NCBI RefSeq assembly: GCF_019320115.1
Contig: NC_089585.1
Location: 142,085,600-142,149,599 of the forward strand
Length of the DNA: 64,000 nt
Direction: 5' to 3'
Source: Miscanthus floridulus
Taxonomy: Eukaryota; Streptophyta; Magnoliopsida; Poales; Poaceae
The position numbers were made by a program, and so were the translations under genes. Positions 57,527 to 64,000 of this stretch are shown here, piece by piece. Position 1 is the stretch's first letter; each line of letters opens with the position of its first letter. The notes beneath the pieces are model-generated. The model had not been told where the DNA came from. It worked only from the letters and a program-made list of their open reading frames with translations, and searched no databases.

Positions 57527-58239
57527 GTGGAATGCGGCCATCTACTCGCCGACCAGACGCTCTGTCCAAAGCTAAGTCACGCTTTAATATTCTTCTAAAT
57601 ATTCTCCAATCTCCGTATATCGCCATAATGTTTTTTCGAACTGTTTTCTCCATATTTGCTCTCCAAATGATTTTTCGAACCCTCGAACAGTCCTATTGAT
57701 GCTCAGATGCCTCTAGAGATGGCCCTATCTCTGACTCGTCCCTACACGTGCTATGGGCTCCACGCTCTGCATTATGGGTGGTCGACAGTGGCTCCTTCAT
57801 CATGCATGTTCCTTCTACACGTGCATGGGCTCTGCGCTCGACGTTATGGACTATAGGCTAGCTAGGGCTGGAGACTCAGCTACACACTAACTGTTCCGGC
57901 GGTTTATATTAAACATAAATATATTTTCACACCAATTGATCGTCGAACTGCATACGCCGTTTTATCACCATTGCTGATTTTTCTCCAGAGTTTTATTTAT
58001 TTGTGCGTCATGTACTACCCGTTCTATATATTTGTATTGCAGGATCATCGTCCAGGTGATCGGATCACCTGGTGCTCGGACTTCTCCACCGATCAACTAG
58101 TCGGACCGCTTGATTCATGGACTCCTTCGCCGACCAGTTGATCGGACTGTTCGCCGGTCGCTTCTACTCAACGCTCACTTCATCGCCGACCAGTTGACGA
58201 GACTGTTCGCCGCTCGTGCTTCATCGCCAGCTACGCCGG

Positions 58240-58925
58240 TTACTCCTCAGCGCTCGAATTCTTCATGCTCGAGGACTAAGTGGGCACACTTCACCGCACG
58301 GATGTCACCGCCTACGTCGGGGACTCCTCACTGCTCGGACGTCACCAGCTACGCCGAGGACTCCTCGCTCCTCGGTGCTCGGTCATCGTCGGTGACGCCG
58401 GGGACTCCTCACTCCTCGGTGCTCAGGAATCGTGAGTGATGCCGGGGACTCCTCGCTCCTCGGTGCTTGGTCATCGCCACCTACGTCGGGGACTCGTCAC
58501 TGCTCGAATGTCGCTAGCTACGCCGGGGGCTCCTCGCTTTTCGGTGCTCGGACATCGCCAGTGACGCTGGGGACTCCTCGCTCCTCGGTGCTCGGTCATC
58601 GCCAGCGATGCCGGGGACTCCTCGGTGCTCGGTCATCGCCAGCAACGCTGGGGACTCCTCGGTGCTCGGTCATCGTTAGCGACATCGGGGACTCCTCGCT
58701 CCTCGGTGCTCGGTCATTGCCAGCGACACTGGTGACTCCTTGCTCCTCGATGTTTGGTTATCGCCAGCGACGCCGAGGACTCCTTGTTCCTCGGTGCTTG
58801 GTCATCGCCAGCGACGCCAATGACTCCTCGCTCCTCGGTGGTCGGTCATCGCTAGCGACGCCGGGAACTCCTTGGGTGGTTGGACATCGCCGGTTACGCC
58901 GAGGACTCCTCGGTGCTCGGATCTT
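58240..58925 (+). repeat. Minisatellite of the nested LTR element
   Basis: More than ten imperfect units of about 40-60 bp built from GACGCCGGGGACTCCTCG, CTCCTCGGTGCTCGGTC and ATCGCCAGC. Unit lengths vary because the middle phrase is sometimes omitted. Read in frame it gives repeats like SSLLGARSSPATLGTPR. Confidence 0.88.
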
Positions 58926-59249
58926 GCTATATTTCATCGGTGTGCTATCAAGCTGCTCCATGCTGTTCGGATCAAGGTGCTGATCTTGGGCAGCACGTCT
59001 AGGGTCTTGATACGCGCATGTCAGACGACATCGGTAAGCTTTCAAGACTTCTTTGACCCTGCTACAAGATTTATTCTTCATCTTCCAGCAGGCTCGGAGA
59101 CTAAGTGGGCACACTTCACCTTATAGTGAATGTGCTTATTCTCATCTCGAGGCTACGCCCAAGGACTGGCTGCCTGCTCGGCTGGTCTTCTACTTTCTGA
59201 CCCTGGCACCACATGACTACGTCACCTACTGTCAGGCTCGGGGACTAGC

Positions 59250-59636
59250 TGTGGGGGTATGGCCCCCAAGACATGGGCCGCACCATCAGAGGTGGCTCAG
59301 CCCATAAGATCAAGGCATACACGGCGCTGCTCGGCGTGCACCGTAAGATATTGTATAGTACCAAATAGGCTACTTTCTTTATAACTCTGCTCCTCTAGAC
59401 TATATAAGGAGAGGCAGGGGTCCCCTAGCGAACAAGCTACTTGGTCGTCCAGATCAATATAATACACCAAAGACACAGGATATAGGGTATTACGTTGATC
59501 AGACGGCTTGAACCTGTCTAAATCGCTGTCTCTGCGCCTTATGTCACCATCTGGTTCCCGATCACGCACACCCCCATCGACAAATCTACCATCGCAGGAT
59601 ACCCCTTGGTGGACTATCGATGATATTCTATCGATA
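59250..59636 (+). repeat. 3' LTR of the nested short element
   Basis: 387 bp, the same length as its partner. The final CA has mutated (TCTATCGATA). Scattered substitutions separate it from the left LTR. Confidence 0.92.
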
Positions 59637-61560
59637 GGGGAGCAGGGTGGCGGCGGCGAAGCCTTCCCTCCTAGGGGTGGTGCCCCTCGGGGTAGCTGTT
59701 GATAACGTGACAGCAGCGGTGATGTTGTTGGCAGCGATCCTAGTGCCGATGGCAGAGGTTGCATTGGAGGTAACTCTCGTGGCCCCTCCTCCACCGGTTG
59801 CGGTGGAGGAGACGAGGGGGGCGAGCTCCCTACCTCACCGGGTGGAGGGCTGCACGACCTATCCTTGCCATCAGAGCCGAAGGCACCAGAGGGAAGCGTG
59901 GCTAGGACGGAGTTGCGACGCCCGGTGGCGTCCCATGCGAACGAGGTGGTGGAGATCCCGTCTGATGATGAGGCAGATACCGTGGCGGAACCACCAGTGT
60001 CATCGCAGGAGTTGGCGGTGGTGCTGCGAGAGCTGGCAGTGTCGCCACAGGAGCTGGTGGTGGTCCGGTCGGAGGTTGGGCCCTCTAGCGGTTCATCGAA
60101 GGGTGACCTAGAGCGGCCCTTCCCTGAGGACCCGTCGAAGGCGAGGTTCATCCTCTGGGATTCCCGGGAGCGCCAGCTCTAGGACATTTTCGGGGGGCAA
60201 GGGCATGCCGCGGTGTTCGAACTCACCAAGCTGTCCGCGAAGCTTGAGAGTGCCCGGAAGCAGGCTCAGTTTGCCCGGTAGCTGGTTGAGGGCGACCTGC
60301 AGCTCGCCGCGAAGGTGAGTTTGCTGGTACTTATCCTTGCCCTTTGAATCTTTCGTCGGTTGTTTTTAGCATGCCTGTTTTCATAGAAAATAAGGAAGGT
60401 GTCGTCCCACAAGTCTTACTTCCTCCGGGCGGAACACGCCCAGATGGCCGAGCTTGAGCACCAGGTGGAGTCCGCTTGCTGCGAGTCCTAGGTCCAGGTG
60501 GCCGAGGCGGTCGTGGCATGGGTGGAGTCGTAGCGTGCGGTGGAGCGGGCGACTGCTGTCGAGCAGGGGCTCGAGGCAGCAAGGGTCCGCCAGGAGGAGA
60601 CTAAGACGGGGCTGTAGACATCCCTGGCGAACACCGAGGCGGCGCTTCAAGAGGCCTTGGTAGCCCTTGAGCCAGAGCGGGCCTCCCTAGAGTCAGCACA
60701 GAAGGCCCTGGAGGCAGAGCAGAGGGCCTGGTCGGAAGCGGATCGGGAGGTGCTCGTGCTCTGGGACTAGGTGATGGGGATGGAGGACGCGAGTACCCAG
60801 CTACGCGAGTAGGTGGCTCGACAGGCAGAGGATCTCTCCACCCTTGAGGCCTCTCGCATCGATGCGTACCTTTTTGTTTTCTCGTGGTGTTGATTTTCCC
60901 CCCTAGCCTGTTTATGAGCTTATCGCCCTTCTTGCAGAGCTGGGTGAAAAGGTGAAGGCGCTGGAGCAAGACCTGGAGATGACCAAGGCGAACTTTAGCC
61001 GGAATGTCGAGGAGTTGGCCAAGTCCCATGAAGAGCGACGTGCTCTCAAAGGGGAGCTCAGCTAGATCTGCAACGCTGCCCAGCTTGTCATCTCGGAAGT
61101 CTTCGGGTCGGTGCCAAGTACCAGCGCACCCACTGTTCAGCTAGCGGAGGTCCCGGACACGGTCAAGGACCTTATCAAGAGCGGGTTGTTTTATGGAGCG
61201 TCGGGGTGCTGACCTTGGTGGCGACGTACCACCCAAATCTGGACTTCGCCACTATCTACAGCGGGTATGCTGAAGGCCTGAGCATGGAGGACATCCAAAC
61301 AATCGGGGAGAGCTTGCTGCCGCATGCACGGTCGGTGTCAGAGCAAGCCTCCACGTGAGTGGGTGATGGATATTCGCCGTCAAGACATGGCCCGAAACAT
61401 GCGTGGAGAGGATGCTTCTAAGCCTACGGGTAGCCCAGAGCCTGGTTTGGTGGGGAATGTCACCTCGGCCTCGACCGAGCCGAACGTCGTACCGCCGGGG
61501 AGTGAGCAGCCTATGCCTTCGACGGTTGCACCGCCAGCAGATGCCACCGGGCCAGTTTAA

Positions 61561-62099
61561 TAGCTTGCAGAATATAAGTAGTTTAGTAAATGTAAAAAGT
61601 TTAAATTCATGGGGGAGCCCCCGTGTAAAATGTTCATGTGTGTTTTAATGACTGCAATCGGTTTTTGTTTTTGTGATAGAGTTGCTCCGTTCAGGGAAGC
61701 TTGTTCCCTTTCGTTCCTTAGTTTTCCCTTAGCATAATTTTGTTTTAAAATTCTTTCTTTCTCGTACCTGCCCGTTTGTTCAGTAGGCTGCAACTTTGCG
61801 AGCCCGAGGCGTGGCCCGCGACGCTCGGCCAGTCGTAATCATAGGAAAAGGCGGGGTGCGATTAGTCGGAATGTTCTAAAGCAAAGTTACGTAAGGTAAA
61901 TCAAAGGAACAAACTGTCCTTTTATTTTGGGTAGGAAGGAGTTTCTCCATATGAAAGTAAAAGAGTACTTAAAGTAAAAACAAAAACAGAGGGGTAGTTG
62001 AGCCCCCTAGTGGAGCCCCCGAACGCCTCGTGCCGAAAAGTGTTCGGGTCGAGGTGCTTTTATAGGAGCGTTCGCTAAGTAAAGGTAAGACTGAAACTT
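61561..62099. other. Gypsy-type internal spacer between convergent antisense gene and gag
   Basis: AT-richer 3' flank of the plus-strand gene. The minus-strand gag frame ends on the other side. Nothing else is recognised. Confidence 0.5.
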
Positions 62100-63467
62100 A
62101 GAAAAAGAAGAAACGACATAGTTGTTCCAAGGTGCTCGGAGAGAGCGTCGTCATTGTTGTCCTTCAGTCGGTAGGCGTTCGGTCGGATCACTTCATCCTT
62201 CAGTCGCCTGGATCCTTGCCCGTTGCGCCCCCTTTGGTTGCTACTTCCTCGCCTTTTTCTTCCTTTGGCCTGCCAGCTTACCTTAGCAGGCGCTTGAGGA
62301 GCTGGCAGTCCTTGTAGAGGTGTTTGACAGGGTAGTCGTGGTTGGTGCACGGGCTCTCTATGAGATCGTGGAAGTGGCCCAGAGGGTCTTGTTGGGGCTG
62401 CGTGCCCGCATGATCGGCCATGGCGACCGACGCAAAGTTAGCCGGTTGGCGGTGATCCTTTCTGTTCTTTTTCCCCTCTGCGTGGAGGGGCCCTCGTCTT
62501 GATACTGGCGCTTGGCCTTACCTTTGTCGCGGCCTCCGTTGAAGCGCGGTGGGAACGACGCTTGCTGGAACGGTTGGACAAAGGTCCGTGGTCCTAGGCG
62601 GTCGGGGCTGTGACTCCGGTCGACGCTGCGCGTGTCTTGGTTCGGCCCGAGCCGCGCATAGATAGGCGGTCGGCACAGGGCGATCGTCAAGTCGAGGTGA
62701 GGTGCCATTGCGGCTTCCTGTGCCGCACTCTGTGGTTGTTGCGGTGATAGGGTGTAGTGCCCCATCTGCTGCATCCCTGTTCCCCGGACGAGGAGCGATG
62801 TCGTGAGTCGGCGTCGCGATATAGAGCACTCCACTTGTTGAATGGCGGCGGTTTCCAGCAGTGCCCGGAGGTTCTGGTGGATCGCCCGTTCGCGAAGGTC
62901 GTTCGGCTCGGGCAGGTCGCGCAGGAGCATTGCCGCCGCGGCAACGTTCTGACTGGCTCGAGCGAACTATGGGGGATTAGTCCCCCAAACCGTGATGTTG
63001 TGCTGGGGCTGATGGACGTGACCCCGAGCGCCGTTCACCGGTCTATGCGCATGGGGCGCAGTATGGTGCGCCGAGCGCGCTGGTGCAGTCGGTGGCTCAT
63101 GCAGCCATCGTTGTCGTAGTTTCTCCCCACGCTCATGTGTGAGCTCGGGGGCCTCCGCATGAGGAGCCAGAGGGGCGTGAGTCCGTGAGAACTCCGCTTC
63201 CATCGGTGGGTGTCCCAGAGGGTCTGCCATGGCGCATTCCAAGGACAGACGGTGGCTAGGTGTCATGTCGCCGATGCTGGAGCCGTCGCTCTCGCCATCG
63301 TCATCCATGAGGTCGAACAAACAGGTGGGAGCATAGCTCGCCATTCCCACAAATTCGGATGTGAGAGGAGGCGGCGCGAGCATCCTTTGGAGCCCACGGG
63401 CGTATGCGTCCGCGGAAGATGCGAGGCCATAGGGGAACTGGTCGTACGGTGGTTGCGTTAGGGACAA
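62100..63467 (-). pseudogene. Gypsy-type gag remnant
   Basis: Opens MSLTQPPYDQFPYGLASSAD (63467) with LAPPPLTSEFVGMASYAP, a phrase common at the start of grass Gypsy gag proteins. One frame runs through a TAG (62967) into MLLRDLPEPNDLRERAIHQN and an Arg/Ser/Gln-rich region. After a frameshift near 62400 it shows CTNHDYPVKHLYKDC near 62300 in another frame, a downstream gag segment. The central capsid-like domain is missing, and further TAA/TGA stops follow. It begins only about 40 bp from the truncated LTR, so its leader is gone. Confidence 0.72.
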
Positions 63468-63506
63468 TGGGGTTCCGCCGAGTAATCGGCGGAAGATAGA
63501 GAATAG

Positions 63507-63676
63507 TGGGCGTTTTGTTCTTTCGGGTAGACCTTCCAGTCGGGAACTGGAATGTCCTCCTGGCCCGTTGTGTTTTTAGGCTCTTGGGCCGGCCCACGAG
63601 CTACATGCTGTGTTCATGAGCCGAGCCCTGACGTGGAAGCCGGTCCCCGAGGGACCCCGGGTTTATGAATCCGACA
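63507..63676 (-). repeat. Gypsy-type 5' LTR, truncated to about 170 bp
   Basis: Matches the right end of the 1221-bp LTR from about 52323 to 52491. Similarity stops abruptly at about 63507, where gag-flanking sequence begins. Confidence 0.85.
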
Positions 63677-63681
63677 CGACT

Positions 63682-63900
63682 AATTTATAAGACGAATCTT
63701 TTAAGCCTAATTAGTCCATGATTTGACACCATGGTGCTACAGTAAACATGTGCTAATGATAGGTTAGTTAGACTTAAAAAAACCATCTCGCAAATTAGCC
63801 TCCATCTATGTAATTGGTTTTATAATTAATCTATATTTAATGTTCTTTATTAATATCTAAATATTCGATGTGACATTAATTTTAGGAGCGACTAAAGGCC
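63682..63900. mobile_element. Long-TIR MITE, right part
   Basis: Continues AATTTATAAGACGAATCTTT...GGTGCTACAGTAAACATGTG... to TATTCGATGTGACATTAATT and ACTAAAGGCCC. It is the inverted partner of 51154-51270. The interior phrase TAAGCCTAATTAGTCCATGA is typical of an abundant grass MITE, recognised from memory. Confidence 0.88.
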
Positions 63901-64000
63901 CCGTTCGCTGGTCTGAAACTTGGCTGAAACTGGTTGAAAACACTGTTCCGGCTGAATTGTTGTGAGAGAAAAACACTGTTTCGGCTAAAAAAAGAAGCCG
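63897..64000. mobile_element. Small foldback MITE, cut by the window end
   Basis: Starts GGCCCCGTTCGCTGGTCTGA and contains TTGTGAGAGAAAAACACTGT and AAAAGAAGCCG. It is the inverse of the copy at 41707-41836. The right end lies beyond the window. It abuts or overlaps the tip of the long-TIR MITE. Confidence 0.82.

Larger units (their letters stand above)
56678..59636 (+). mobile_element. Short non-autonomous LTR element (LARD/TRIM-like, 2959 bp)
   Basis: Two 387-bp LTRs (TGTGGGGGTATGG...) are flanked by a perfect GGGGA duplication (56673-56677, 59637-59641). A primer-site-like TTGGCACACCAGGTAGGGG follows the left LTR at 57066, giving plus orientation. CTCGGGGACTAGC precedes the right LTR. The interior (2.2 kb) has one short ORF and a minisatellite, and no gag-pol. 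Confidence 0.92.
54734..61560 (+). pseudogene. Antisense 'putative gypsy type transposon' gene, interrupted
   Basis: Plus strand, opposite to gag. It starts MSDWRTSNMRKSVLEAFVAKG (54734); the conserved N-terminal domain with PDEVVSFLTFHKRGLGYPAH and FLHGLLNEWGLELQHLNP matches my memory of Pfam Transposase_28. Exon-like blocks follow at 55200-55600, 55670-56512 (basic, then acidic low-complexity) and, after the nested element, 59865-60315, 60400-60900 and 60940-61355, with coiled-coil heptads, then a tail to TGA/TAA at 61558. At least 13 in-frame stops, all TAG, occur (for example 55091, 56271, 60180). GT-AG ends at GTATGT (56509), GTGAGT (60314) and GTGAGT (61356) suggest introns. Molecular function is unknown. 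Confidence 0.7.
51271..63676 (-). mobile_element. Gypsy-type LTR retrotransposon with antisense ORF, 12.4 kb including a nested element
   Basis: It begins TGTCGGTACAG and ends GAATCCGACA, flanked by a perfect CGACT duplication (51266-51270, 63677-63681). Minus orientation is shown by gag frames on the minus strand at the right end and a polypurine tract GGGGCTCGGGGGCTCC beside the left LTR. The right (5') LTR is cut down to about 170 bp and runs straight into gag, so the promoter downstream part, primer site and leader are gone. No protease, RT or integrase is visible. Instead a long plus-strand gene fills 54.7-61.6 kb. It is a non-autonomous, damaged element. Confidence 0.88.

Noticed and set aside
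58432..58983. 183-codon ORF with repeating SSLLGARS peptides
   Set aside because: Open only because the minisatellite unit lacks stops in this frame. No start context or domain.
1..64000. tRNA, rRNA, snoRNA and microRNA genes
   Set aside because: I looked for tRNA-like A/B boxes and conserved rRNA segments and recognised none. The only tRNA-related sequence is the retrotransposon primer sites.

Overview
This 64 kb window is nuclear DNA of a grass (Poaceae), most likely from the maize/sorghum/sugarcane group. That placement is an inference from GC-rich intron-poor genes, CHG-type decay of repeats, and the abundance of nested LTR retrotransposons, Stowaway-like MITEs and CACTA elements with TTTGCCGAGTG subterminal repeats. 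Only two apparently intact host genes are visible. One is an intronless G-type lectin receptor-like kinase (291-2648, minus strand). The other is a two-exon AWPM-19-like membrane protein gene (40252-41094, plus strand). A broken, inverted copy of the kinase domain of the first gene lies at 37061-38043.

Layout. 1-8.3 kb: the receptor kinase, two hAT-type non-autonomous transposons with 8-bp or near-8-bp target duplications, and small MITEs. 8.3-32.3 kb: a three-level nest. A Stowaway MITE is split by a minus-strand Gypsy element (8487-32198, target duplication GGTTG), whose left LTR is split by a minus-strand Copia element (10146-23444, target duplication GCGCT). 32.3-36.7 kb: a long foldback element and a Pack-MULE-like element. 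36.7-38.0 kb: a retrotransposon-LTR-like fragment abutting the kinase pseudogene. 38-43 kb: the AWPM-19 gene and MITEs, including a perfect 224-bp tandem duplication. 43.1-48.5 kb: a CACTA element (target duplication ATG) that carries transposase remnants and a palindrome of about 1 kb. 48.5-51.2 kb: MITEs. 51.2-63.9 kb: a second three-level nest. A long-TIR MITE is split by a Gypsy-type element (51271-63676, target duplication CGACT), which is split by a short non-autonomous LTR element (56678-59636, target duplication GGGGA). The window ends inside another small MITE.

The host genes show no operon-like or pathway relation. The receptor kinase would sit in the plasma membrane sensing an extracellular ligand. 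The AWPM-19 protein belongs to a family known from ABA and stress responses. Most of the remaining coding capacity belongs to transposable elements, and nearly all of it is broken. Two features recur. Both Gypsy-type elements carry an intron-containing gene antisense to gag in place of a visible reverse transcriptase/integrase region. The nonsense mutations in the long GC-rich element ORFs are overwhelmingly TAG, as expected if CAG codons decayed at methylated CHG sites.

All boundaries were read by eye from terminal motifs, target duplications and translated frames. No alignment, splice prediction or database search was run.
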